NCBI GenBank assembly: GCA_002914845.1
Contig: JXTC01000136.1
Coordinates: 378,663 to 442,662 of the forward strand
Direction: 5' to 3'
DNA length: 64,000 nt
Source: Trema orientale
Taxonomy: Eukaryota > Streptophyta > Magnoliopsida > Rosales > Cannabaceae
Shown here: positions 1-11,236 of the stretch, piece by piece
How positions within the stretch are numbered: the first letter of the stretch is position 1
Layout: every line of letters starts with the position of its first letter
Notes under the pieces: model-generated
Database searches by the model: none
Seen by the model: the letters and a program-made list of their open reading frames with translations, nothing else
What the model was told of the DNA's origin: nothing
Program-made: the position numbers and the translations under genes

Positions 1-53
1 TAATTAATATATTCGTGCTTCTTCTCAAACTTAGAGAAGTTTGATGTGTCCAA

Positions 54-80
54 CATTATTATTATTATTATTATTATTAT
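54..80. repeat. (ATT)n microsatellite
   Basis: A short run of about eight ATT/TTA units in an otherwise unremarkable AT-rich stretch. The rest of 1-900 shows no gene and no recognisable element. Confidence 0.8.
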
Positions 81-906
81 AGTAATAGTAGTAGTAGTGA
101 GAGCATATATTCTCCTATTTTAATTTATAGATTAGGATGTCTGAAAAAAGGAAAATTCTATTAAATCAATGAATTTTTTCAGTTTTGTTTTCCTATATTA
201 AAGAATAAAGTTGGGCATTAACCTGTACTTTTTTTTGCTTTGTTTTGAGATTTGCATTAATTTGTACTTGATAATATTAAATGAATTTGTGTGGACTATT
301 ACTTGTTATACGTACCGTGCCCAACAAACTTGGAGCTAGCTAAGGCATGTTTATTAACATGTAATAAAAAGTGAATTCAAAAGGAAAAAACATGTTTAAA
401 AAAGGAAAATATTAGGAGAGAATATAGATAAGAAATCAATTACTTCTTCTTTATGTTTACATACTTATTAGAATGTGGAATTATTAGAATTAATTTAATT
501 TCTAATTAAAAAAGAAGAAGAAAAATAAATCAACCTAAATACTAAAACCCTCTTAAAAAGACCTACATTTCTCAAATATTCTTACACATAAATGATATGT
601 TAGTATTATTTTGAAAAATTACAAAATGCATATAATTCATTAATAATTATTATGTTGGGTTGATTTTAAATAATTTTACCATCTTTTGAGATTAGTTCAC
701 TTAAACCGCATATTAAGCAAGTAATAATGAGAAATGAGACACGCAAATTTTTTATATAGTTCAACAATACAAAAGTACTGTCTTGTCTACATCTATGGGA
801 TCACATCCAGATGGAAGAATCCACTAAGCAACAATAAAATACAATCAATGGTCTTAAATATAAGAATACCCAAAAAAAAAAAAAAAAAAAGTCTTAAATA
901 TAAGCA

Positions 907-1400
907 AAGCTACATTTCCCTTCTAGATGCTACTATGTTGTTCTTCTTTGTATTTTCCATGAACGATCCAAATTTCATCAACAGGAATGTTGATGAAGAG
1001 TCAGCTGAAATCTCTTCAGCAAGTACTGAAGATGCCAACTCCCTTTGGCAACAGCTATATGGCTCAAGATCCTTCTAGACCCAACCAAGCAAGAATTGGT
1101 ACCTCACTAATATCAAGAAGTTGAGATCCTCTTAGCTTGTGATAAGCTTGAAATTCCTTCAATTAGTATTCTCAAGAATCCATCCTAGGAACACCAAGAT
1201 CTGCCACCAGCAGATCTGTACCTGAGATCCCTCTCAGGTGAACACTTCTTGAAATCTCTTATTTAAGAAGCCACTCGAGTTAAAATGATCAGCAACAAGA
1301 AATAGCTCTGCTCTGCACCTCCTTCTTCATGTCTGAAAGAATTGAATCTGGAGGCTCAAAGAAAAGAAGCTGACGAGAGTATCTTATATATTCAGCTCAC
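907..1400 (+). pseudogene. Unrecognised decayed coding-like relic
   Basis: This island is clearly less AT-rich than its surroundings. On the plus strand it has protein-like segments: one near 960-1078 contains NVDEESAEISSASTEDANS and ends in a stop. Another near 1150-1390 contains DLYLRSLSGEHFLKSLI and CSAPPSSCLKELNLEAQRKE and has a few in-frame stops. The segments are not all in one frame. Composition and patchy reading frames suggest a dead gene or transposon fragment. I do not recognise the family, and a 5' leader or LTR piece cannot be excluded. Confidence 0.3.
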
Positions 1401-1439
1401 TAGGTAGAGTACTCTTCATCAGCCATGTCAGATCAATAC

Positions 1440-3188
1440 AAAAATGGTTATAACAAAATCTCTGTCACATTATCAGCAAAACGTAGAGTAAATATCGTCC
1501 CAATGGTAACACTTGGATAAAGAACGATGTATCATCTTATGAAAATAATGATGAGTACAAAACAATTAAGTAATCAGTCTGACTAAAGATTTACCATTCA
1601 AGTACAAAGATAAATCTTTGACCTGTTTGTGAAACAAAATTCAGCCCAATAATATACCATTCACTCATAAAGACATATTATTGATGTTTTAATAGAAAAT
1701 ATTCATAGGATGAAAATCTGACAAAAGATATAACATTCATGCACAAAGATATGACATTGAGAGAAATTTTATAAGTTTGCCAAATTAAAAAAGAGGACTC
1801 AACAATCTCAAAGAAGAAGACTCAACATATTCAAATTATTTGAAAAAATAAAATCAGAAAAATATTAGGATTTATTTCTCTTTTTCAATTTTGCTAATTG
1901 TATGGTCTATTAAAAGTTTGTTTCATTTATGGCCTGTTACGGTTGATGACAAACACTCTGCTAGAAAATTAGTGAACAGGTAAAATAATGATCATTTGTA
2001 CTTTTTAATCCATCATCATGTAGCATCAAAAATCAAGTAATATTGTGTTTCAAAAACAAAATCAATTAATATTGTGTGATTTTTCTTTTTGTACTGGAAT
2101 TAAAAGCGTGATTTTTTCCTTCTGAGAATGAATAAATAAATAATAAGTATGCACAAATAAGAATTAATGTAAATTGAAGAAATAATTGATAAGTATGCAC
2201 CAAATAAAAATTATTGTACGGGATAGTGACTAAATTGCTTTCTTTTTTTCTTCTTGATAGTTGACAAAAACAAATATGGGTAGAAAACAACTAAATTTTG
2301 AGTTCATACAAATATGGGTAGAAAACAACTAAATTTTGAGTTCATATTTAATAAATCTCCATTTTTCAAACACTATAGCAAAATAATTGCGCATATCATG
2401 TTATAATATTTAGAATCCCAACTGTTGTACTAAATTTTTAATACCAATGCATGTGTTATATGATTTGTCATCACTTAATTGGTGAAAATATTTAATCTAT
2501 TAGTGATAAATTTTAATACACCTATTGAATAATGACAACTCATATTGTTGGTACAATAGCTTGGATCCTTAGTATCATCCCAATCACAAAAACTTTCAAA
2601 ATGGTGAGTAATAGTTTTTATATAAAAAATTTAATATACTTAGTATGAAAATTGATACGTTAAAAAATGAATATTAATATACTGACACATAAATACACAA
2701 AATTGCTACACTGATAAACAATCATTTATAAAAAAGATTAAAAGAACAAATTATCATTTTGCAAAAAGATGAAAAATGGCCGTTTTGATAAAATGAAGTG
2801 AAAAAAAAAAAGGTCATTGCATATAAAGACTCTTCTTTTTTATTTTATTTTATCTTTTTAAGGTAAGACCCACGTTCATTTGTATACCTTTGCACTACCA
2901 ATATCATTGAGAAATTTGGTAAAATATGCACTAAAATATAATAAATTTGAGGCGTATGATCCACTCAATAATTATTTGTAAAATATGTATATATCACCTA
3001 AAAAGACCAAATTACCCAAAAATAATTTTATTGTGCTCCATTTTTCTATTTGCTCTCTAAACATAACAAAGACCCATGGAAATCAGAAACTTGCTAGGTT
3101 GTAGGTTGTGGCGAGAACGAGGGAACTTAAACTAAACATGTTTAAATTGGCTTTCTTTTAAACAAAACCTAACCTAACCGAAAATTAA
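1440..3188. other. Gene-free AT-rich stretch
   Basis: No ORF with coding character on either strand and no RNA gene. The only structure noted is the 38-bp tandem duplication near 2271-2346. Confidence 0.6.
2271..2346. repeat. Tandem duplication, 38-bp unit x2
   Basis: Two adjacent and apparently identical copies, 2271-2308 and 2309-2346, each starting CAAATATGGGTAGAAAAC. The lack of divergence suggests a recent slippage or duplication event. Confidence 0.85.
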
Positions 3189-4085
3189 GGACTTGTTTGG
3201 CATTATTTTTTGTTTTCTATTTTCAGAGTTATATTTTCAAAATAAGAACAAAAACTGTTTTTTCATATTTTCAGAAAACAATGGGTGTTTGGCAAATATT
3301 TTCTAAAAATATTTTTTAGGAAAAAAAAGTTATATGAATATAAAAAATCATATCTGTATTATAAAAAAAATATTTAGAGAAAAAAAGTCAAGAGAGAGTG
3401 ACTAGAGATAAATTCAAGTAAAGAAATGAGGAGAAAGAAAGTCACAAGAGAAAAGGTAATGAAAGATAATAATGAGAGAGAAAGTGATAAGAGAGAATAG
3501 GGAAATAAAATATGTTGAGAAAGATAAAAGGAAAAAAAAAAACTAATGAAAACACACAAGAGAGAGAAAGTGATAATAATGCATGGAGATAGAAAATAAA
3601 GATGAAAAAACTTATAAAAAACAAAGTAGCAATAGAGAATGAGGAGATATAATGTGATTAAAAAAAATGAAGTGATAGAAAATAATAAGAGAGAAAGTAA
3701 TAGAATAAAATAAGGAGAGAGAAAGTGACGAGAGAGAATGAGAAGAGAGAAATTGATGAGAGAGAACAAGGGTTAAGAGAATGAAGAGAGAAAAAGTGAT
3801 GAGAGAGACTGAGGAGAGAGAAAGTGATGAGAGAGAAAGTTACGAGAAAATGTGTATATGAAAATCATATGAAAGAATTTTTTTTTTTTTAAGAAAAAGA
3901 AAATATTAAGAAAATACCTTGAAAATAACATTTTGTTGTTCCCTGAATTTTCTGTTTTTTTTAACTCTGTTTTTAAAAACTGTTCTCAGAGAACAATACC
4001 AAACATCTTATTTGTTCTTAGAGAATAATTTTCTGTTTTTAAAAACAAAAAACTGTTTTTTTTAGTTACGATGTCAAACAGCTCC
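3189..4085. mobile_element. PIF/Harbinger-like MITE with GA-rich core
   Basis: The ends form an imperfect terminal inverted repeat. The left end begins GGACTTGTTTGGCAT; the reverse complement of the right end begins GGAGCTGTTTGACAT. More A/T-rich inverted homology lies inside (GTTTTC and AAAACTGTTTTT blocks). Both sides carry TAA (3186-3188 and 4086-4088), as expected of the 3-bp target duplication of PIF/Harbinger elements. The core (about 3370-3860) is a purine-rich minisatellite. There is no transposase ORF. A hAT-type origin is the main alternative, since a 3-bp match can occur by chance. Confidence 0.65.
3370..3860. repeat. GA-rich degenerate minisatellite
   Basis: Many imperfect copies of GAGAGAGAAAGTGATGAGA-like units, almost entirely purine on the plus strand, fill the core of the MITE at 3189-4085. 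The serine/leucine/phenylalanine-rich ORFs on the minus strand are only a by-product of this repeat. Confidence 0.75.
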
Positions 4086-4299
4086 TAAGCCTCTTCCGAA
4101 AAAAAAGTATAAGCAGAAACTTAAACCTAACCAGTTGAAATTACAAATTCACGAACCCATGGAAGTTTATATGAACACATGAACCTCCTCGCAGACCTCC
4201 ACCATTTATTTCATCAACCTAAATGATGGTGCTCGATAAATCCTCCGATTCAAACTAAAGTGAAGCAAACAGACCTTAGGAGCGTGAAGAATAAAGGTG

Positions 4300-4645
4300 T
4301 CGAGACCACTATTAAAAATGCCATCAAAAATCCGTCTAGATTCCATCGAGACACCATCGAATAGCAAAAGCCATAGGATAGATATCGAAATACCATCGAA
4401 ATGCGTCAAAGACCATCCGAAAATGAGCTATCGAGAACTATCGAACAGATGTCGAACCACCGTCAGAATTGACAGAGACTTTCTTTATAATTTCGATGGA
4501 ATATGTGCAAAAAGTTCATCTTTAAATTTCGATGTTTATCTATTTGTATTTTCGACAATGTTTCGATGCTTTTTGACTAACCAATGCTTGATCATTTTGT
4601 TTCGAATAAATTTCAACTATCTTCGACGCATAATTTCGACATATC
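4300..4645. repeat. Degenerate TCGA-motif dyad array
   Basis: The left half (about 4314-4460) has repeated ATCGA motifs in contexts such as CCATCGAA. The right half (about 4483-4640) has the inverse form, TTTCGAT or TTCGAC, many times. Together they look like a large imperfect inverted repeat centred near 4470. The long plus-strand ORF across it follows from the motif and shows no recognisable domain. Confidence 0.45.
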
Positions 4646-4678
4646 TCGTTGTTGGCGATATAGTTCACAACTATGTTG

Positions 4679-4797
4679 TCGTTGTCAGAGATGAGAGCAA
4701 ACTGTATTCACAGGACAGAATTGATGGGAGAGAGATGAAGGTACCACCGTGCCAGTTCTGTCCTGTGAAGACAGTTTGCTCTCATCTCCGACAACGA
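4679..4797. ncRNA. Candidate hairpin RNA (40-bp near-perfect stem)
   Basis: The 5' arm 4681-4720 pairs with 4756-4795 with only two mismatches over 40 bp, across a 35-nt loop. Positions 4679-4680 pair with 4796-4797 and extend the stem by 2 bp. The arms contain GATGAGAGCAAACTGT and its complement. The size and near-perfect pairing fit a young plant MIRNA or siRNA foldback. I do not recognise a known mature miRNA in it. A small transposon palindrome is the alternative, because the hairpin abuts the TCGA-motif dyad region. Confidence 0.4.
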
Positions 4798-4799
4798 AA

Positions 4800-5506
4800 C
4801 TAAGAGTGCGAGACGCTCTTTATCGGAAAAGAGACTGATCTTTGGTCAGAGTTGTAGAAGATGGTCAGAGAGAGCACGAGATGGTCTTATCGTTAGAGGG
4901 AAGAGGGAGGGAGAGAGATATAGCTCAGACAACAATCAATTACAAAGAGTCCTTTCTGCTCTTTTACTCACACGTATTAGGGGTATACAGGTCAGAGAGC
5001 ATATACATCAGAAGATTATTATACAGAGCATATGTGTCAAATTTAAGGAGTTTTGGTACATGTATAGACTAATTCCTCTTATCATTAGTCTAATCTTTTA
5101 TCTTTTTATTTTTTAATAAATCATTATCTGAAGGGAAATGAGAGGATTTAGAGGTTTTTTTTTTTTTTTTTGGGTGATTAGTGTTATAAAATCTATGACA
5201 ATTCTAAAAAAAATATGAGTAATTATAAGGACACCAAAAACTTATTTCAACCACTTCTTATTTTAAATTGGGACCACAATATTTAAAATTATATAGCTAA
5301 AAATAATACCGCGTTACTAGTGTAAATCTATGGCGCAAGATTTTAGTGTCCCAATCTTTACTCAAAAAATATTTTTACCAAAATAAAAATCCTGAAACAG
5401 TACTTAGTAACAAAGAAATCATTTTAGCCCAAATAACTATACCCAGGTCCAAATCCCTGCTTTAAATCTAGATAGAGATATCATGAAATGGACTTAAATA
5501 TTAGTG
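4800..5506. other. Gene-free stretch
   Basis: AT-rich sequence with a T run near 5155-5172. No gene, RNA or element was recognised. Confidence 0.5.
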
Positions 5507-5879
5507 ATTTGGACTAGAATGATTTTTTTAGAGTGTTTTGAAAATAACTTTTCTAAAACTATTATATTTTTATGTGAAAGGTGTCACAACATCTGTGACC
5601 ACTATCTAATTCTGAAAAATAATAATTATATAGTCACACAATATTGTAATGAGTATTGCTATTTATCACGAGTTGTAAGCTTATCACGGAGTAAGTGGCC
5701 TCTTGTGATAAGTAAGTGGTCACATCTATTAGGACTCATACACAATAGTAAAAGGTTGATATTCAACCACATAACTCAAGTTGGGCTCATGACTCGTGAT
5801 AAAAGCTTTATTCATACTGTAATACTTCTAGAAAAATAATTTTTCTAAACATTCCAAAGAAAGTTGTTTTAGTCCAAAT
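5507..5879. mobile_element. MITE with ~50-bp terminal inverted repeats
   Basis: The left end reads ATTTGGACTAGAATGATTTT and the reverse complement of the right end reads ATTTGGACTAAAACAACTTT. Similarity continues for about 50 bp to a shared TTTTCTA. There is no coding potential. I could not fix a target-site duplication, so the superfamily is open. Confidence 0.6.
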
Positions 5880-6426
5880 TGCTGCTGGTCATACAGGTCA
5901 TTTCCCTAAGTTATCAAATGGGTTAGCCCATTTAAAATCTCGTATGGTCCAACTCAACTTTGATAGCCAGAGTTCGAATCCCAAATATTTCAATGAGAAG
6001 ACCTTACAGGTTCAATTTCAACAGGTCAATTAAAAAATATATATTATTATTTTTAAAAAATGAAACTATATAGATAAAATTTTAAGACGCCAAAATAATT
6101 TTGAAATATCAGATTTGTTTGTTAAAATATTTTAGCTCAAATATAATTGTTTTTTTTATGGGGGAGAAATTATGCCATGTATTATAAACCTCAAAAAAAT
6201 GTGTTTGCGTTGTTCAAATATTTTAAGTTGTTCAAATATTTTAAGTTTTATAGTACTTTATACTACCAAATTTTAGTAGCTTTTCTCGTATCTAAATAGT
6301 CACAAACTCTCTTTTATTTTTTGATAAATACTTACGACTAGAATGTCTTAGAATTTTTATGTTCTAACGTATTTACATGTATAATTAATATCATTTATCA
6401 TTATAATATTTGTTTCCTCATACCGA

Positions 6427-6590
6427 GCAATGCTAAGGGGTACCATTGGTGTCCAACATCACGTAAAGTTACTAACTGATTATAATCTCACATAGATCTG
6501 ACATGAAGTATAATTATAATCAACCAATAACAAGTTCACACATCATGTAGTGTTGAGCACTATATAATATCCTTTAGCATTACTCCTAAT
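6427..6590. mobile_element. Short MITE (GCAATGCTAAGG family)
   Basis: The ends are inverted: GCAATGCTAAGGGGTACC on the left against GTAATGCTAAAGGATATT as the reverse complement of the right end, with further similarity into CCAACATCAC and CTCAACAC. It is about 160 bp long and has no ORF. The left end resembles the ends of the fold-back element at 31509-33017, which suggests a related transposition system. Confidence 0.55.
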
Positions 6591-7594
6591 TTGATATAGT
6601 AAATGTCCAACGACACTTGATAGATATGTGCATGCCTTTATTGAAATTTATCATGATATAAGTTTGTATCTAAAGGTACAAAGCATACTTCCTCTTCACT
6701 TCACATTTGCATTACAATAGTATTGAATTTTAGGATTTTTACACATATTTAATGTTTATGTTATCTTTTTTTCTAAAATAAAAATTTCTTAGCTTAGATA
6801 CAAAATAATTGATATTAGGGATATAAATACATGTTGATAACCTGATTAAGCTAACATTTATGGGTTCATGAGGCTATATGAGTTAGGTTAAGTTCAAAAT
6901 GTGGAAATTGAACTTATTAGGTTGGCTTATGTGTTTAGCTATGCACAAGCTGTTAGAACCAACCCAACCAAATAACATACATAAAATTTTAAGAATGTTT
7001 CACATATATAAATAAATATAAACTTTTAGTATATGTTTTTTAATTTAAGTGTGTATTATCCAGTAGACATTTATATTTGAAAATGTTCAAGATTTTCGTG
7101 ATATTTTAGTGTTTGCACCATATAAAATATTACCACTTTATAGTTTTTAACAATAAGGTCAAGCTGATTGAGCCAATATGAAACCAACAACACTTGGCTC
7201 CATCAGTTTTGAGACCCAAATGACTTTTATTAGGTTGGAATTTTGTTAGGTCAACATAATTGGGTTGGCACAGAAAGATAACTTAATCCAACCTAGCCGA
7301 TGTACACCTCTACTTAGTAGTATTTAAAGTAAAATTTAATAAATGTTACAAAATTTAATAAACTTAATTCTCCTTTTTATTTGAAAAAATATATTATGAA
7401 CTTATTCACAAGTGGAATACATAGTTTTTTTGTATGGGTTGTTATAATTAGGGTCTACTAATGCCTTTATAGATATAAAAAAGATTCATTTTTTATAAAT
7501 TTTATCAAAACTAATCTTTATTGCATGTCACATATCTAAAATTATTTAGATAGCCTATTTCTTAAAAGTCCTAAAATACATTACAATAATCTGC
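6591..7594. other. Gene-free AT-rich stretch
   Basis: No ORF with coding character, no RNA gene and no clear repeat. Confidence 0.5.
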
Positions 7595-7775
7595 TAGCAC
7601 TCGATTGTGCTTGACCCAGCCTGTTCAGCTGTGTTTGCTCAATCAGGGTGTTTAACTTTATTCGACCATGTGCTCGATCCTACTTGATCGGGTGCTCGAC
7701 CAGAGTATTTGACTAAGCTTGATGGTGCTCGATCATGATCAAGCATGCCTAACTAGGATGTTTGACCAAAGTTGA
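7595..7775. repeat. Degenerate TGCTCGA(T/C)C minisatellite
   Basis: A 180-bp stretch, more GC-rich than its flanks, with several imperfect units built from TGCTCGATC or TGCTCGACC and GTGTTTGAC or GTATTTGAC. Forward and inverse forms (CTTGATC, GATCAAG) are mixed. No coding frame. Confidence 0.5.
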
Positions 7776-10300
7776 GTTTTGGGGAGGCGAGGGCAAATTT
7801 TTTTGAAAATTTTGAAACTTTTATTAACTTTTATGCTGACCCAAGAGTCCCTTACTTAAGGTACTGTGGGACTAATGCCCAATCTTAAAGTCTAATGTGA
7901 ACTATAGGCAGAAGTCTTAATAATAACATGGTGCATTATAATCTTTTCGAATCTAAACGTATTGTTTCACTCAAGTAACTCTATCATATTAATATAAATT
8001 CTCATATATGACTCAACAAGAGATAAAAGACCTATAATAAAGTAGAAAGATATTTAGAGAATGCATTTTCATCTTATTTGTAATCTTTGCCTCCATAGAC
8101 TTATAACCTAATGGAGAGGGAAATAATTTAGACATCCCATCAAATGATCTCTTTCTTCGATGGGAATTATTTTTTATATATTTTTTTATTAATCCTTTTA
8201 TATATGCGAAGATAATTGTTATCATATATCCAAATCTATGGATATTTTGTCCCACTTAATTACTAAATTTGTGTGCTTTTTTTTTTGTTCTATTTTTTTA
8301 TTATTTTCGTGTGTATTTTGATAATATTCTTATATATATGAAGCTTTCAGTATCCAAATTTTGAATATTTAATATTTTTAGAGATCAATGCTCACAGAAG
8401 AATCATTATTGTGTCAATTGAACAAACTAAATTTGATGGTGAAGTATGATTTGAAACAAACTATAGAGGTATCCCTCATGGAGCTCTATTGGATCCTTTA
8501 TGGATCTATATGCACATCATTTATATGTGTTTTATGTAAAGTCTATGTTGAGAATATGTCATAGAAAGTAGTTTCTATATTAGGCATTTTGAATAACGTT
8601 TATTAAAATTAAGTTTTATTATTTAATATTTATGAATTCTATATTTTGTCCCAATTATATAGATATAATTTTTATATTTTATATTATGCAAACGTCTAAA
8701 AATTTCTACGACTAATAATGAGTAATAAAGAATTATTCATATGAACTGTTTACATATGGGTGACTAAATTTTTATTTATTATGTCTTAATAAAAATTTTA
8801 TATTCTACAAATAAAGATGGAATACTTTATTTTACCAAATAATGTATTATTTTTTATTTTATTGGGATTGACAAAGTCTCCAATCCTCAAAATCTAACTT
8901 ATGATAAAAACATTAATACGTTATAAGAAAGTCATAACTACATTAAACCGAACCGAACAAAACTCAGAGAAAGAGAGAGAGTGAGAGACAACCAAGCCAC
9001 TATGAGAGAAATTCTGAACTTGTTCATAGCTGCCCAAGGGGAGGTACCAAAATACTATGTACGTACAACCAATAAGAAAGAAAAATATTTTACGAATTAT
9101 CTTGCTCATCTCTCATTGGAATCAAGAAGCTATCTACACAACAGATCATTCAATGGATTCTGAAAAATAGGCAGGGATATTTCGTGATTGTGAAATGCTT
9201 CTAATTTTTATCTAAACCAAGATCCATGAACTGATTTATGTTAGATCATCAATCATATATTCTTATTTTGTTTATAAAACTATAGTAATCATTATTTGAA
9301 AATTACTTTTCAAATCTTAATAGAATTACCATCAGTCTATTCCTCCTATCATCAGTACGAATTTAATTTGATTGAACGTTTAGTAATATGATTGTTTGTA
9401 AAATGATCTGTGTATTAGATTTATTCTTATATTACTAATAATTAATAAAATTTTAATTAAATTAAAAAAGAAAAAAAAGAGATACCCATTTATGGGTTAG
9501 TTAGATTTGTATACTTTAATACTCTCTTTGAATGAGTATATTTTCCATTATTAGAAATGACAACTGGGCAGTATGACCATCTCGACCTTATACTTACGGA
9601 GAAAAACTCTACCCATAGTCATTGTATTTTCTTGTTTAAAGAAATAGGGCGGATTTAGGTATTCTTCATACGAGTATGTGAGTACCCTTTTTTTTTTTTT
9701 TTTAACTAAACCGTCCTGAAAAATAAAATTAAAAAAAGAAAGAAGAAGGAAAAAAACCCAACAACAATATTGTGTTAGACTTTGAACAACTTCAGCTGAG
9801 TTGCATATTACATACTTTTTTATTTTTTTTCACATGTATTATTAAATCGGGGCAGATATGGGTTCAGTAATGCGGGGCGAGTACCATTGTACTCGTGCCC
9901 ATCCTGTACTATGATCATATTTTAGAAATTGGATTCGTTTATTATAGAATTCGAATCATATTCTACAAATCTAGAAACAAATTTTTATATAGAAAGTTGA
10001 TAAGATAAAGTATTTCATCCTATACCAAATGCATAGAAAGTTGATAAGATAAAGTATTTTATCTTATACCAAACGCGCTACTTTACCTACCTTCGCTCCG
10101 TTTATTGAATAATTAGAATGACATGACAAGTAAAATTATCTTCTCTATACACTATTATTAATAAAAGGACAAAAATTAATCATAAGGTGAATTAAACAAA
10201 AAAAAAAAAACTATAAGAAGTTATTGATGTGTTTTTTAATACATAAATTGTGGTACACGAAAAAAATAATATCATATTTTGCTCCTATAGAAAAACATCA
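7776..10300. other. Gene-free AT-rich stretch
   Basis: Only short non-coding ORFs. It contains the 44-bp tandem duplication at 9991-10078 and homopolymer runs. No gene was recognised. Confidence 0.5.
9991..10078. repeat. Tandem duplication, 44-bp unit x2
   Basis: Two adjacent units, 9991-10034 and 10035-10078, both starting AGAAAGTTGATAAGATAAAG, with a few differences at their 3' ends. No function is apparent. Confidence 0.8.
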
Positions 10301-10301
10301 T

Positions 10302-10664
10302 GGCCCTGTTTGTTTCACATATTTCATTCCATTCAAATAAAAAACTCATTAGAATTAGTATTTGTTTCATCAATTCCAATTTTTCCATTCAAATGATCTT
10401 TTGGAATAGGTGTTTGTTTCAACAATTCAATTTTTTTATTCAAATGGTCAATCACATCAGTCATTGAAATGAGTTTTTTGTATCTTAGAATAAGAATGAT
10501 GCCTTTGAGGTGTTTTTAAATGGTCCATTCTAATGTCTCCTATTTCAAAATTCAATTACAACTAATTCTATTTTATTTCACTTCAAATGTCTCACATTAT
10601 AATTATAACTCCTTCCGCAAATTTCATTAAAATACACCTATTCAAATAAGTAAAGCAAACGAGA
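10302..10664 (+). mobile_element. MITE, GTTTGTTTCA family, copy 1
   Basis: It starts GGCCCTGTTTGTTTCACA and ends AAAGCAAACGAGACG. The interior has the family's repeated CATTC, TTCAAAT and TTTCACTTCAAAT blocks, shared with the copies at 19071-19381 and 21440-21708. The terminal GTTTGTTTCA resembles hAT-type MITE ends. It lies about 0.6 kb upstream of the gene at 11237. Confidence 0.6.
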
Positions 10665-11236
10665 CGATTTTTTTTTGAAAAAGTGAGACTTAAGTAATGA
10701 TCTCCACTTGTTATAAATTAGAGAAAAATACCTACTATTATCCGTCCTCACCCCACCTATTCGAGATTTGGGGCTATGTTATTCCGAAAAAATTCCTTAC
10801 AAAAGATTGAACATTGATAATCTTTCCTTTATTATTTTCTTTGAAAGTGATTTAATTTTTTTTTTTTGGTAGGAAAGAAAGAGATTGAACTTCATAAATT
10901 TTGTTTTTTTGTTTTCAGTTGTAAATGATTGAACTAAAAATTTAAAAAAATAAAAATAAAAATGATTGAACGTAAATAATTTTTTTTTTTTCTTTTGCTG
11001 GAGTTCAAACTTAATAATTGAAATCTATTCTCAATTCCCAGACGACAAAATTGACAAAATTCAAAATGGCATAGAGTTCCCTCCCTCCTTTTTATCCCCT
11101 CCTACACCCGCAAAATTAGGGTTTCATTTTCACCCCCAAATATTACCAAATTCAAACTCTCACGCATCAAATATTTTCTCCCCCAATTCAAAACTCACTG
11201 TAATGCATTGCTTATCCTTTTTCTTGCTCTGAAACT

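Noticed and set aside
3374-3769. Ser/Leu/Phe-rich minus-strand ORFs
   Set aside because: Translation of the GA-rich minisatellite.
4297-4803. 168-codon plus-strand ORF
   Set aside because: Produced by the TCGA dyad array and the hairpin. No domain and no coding-like composition.
5966-5984. tRNA-like B box AGTTCGAATCCC, possible SINE
   Set aside because: No convincing A box at the right distance and no poly-A or poly-T tail with target duplication.
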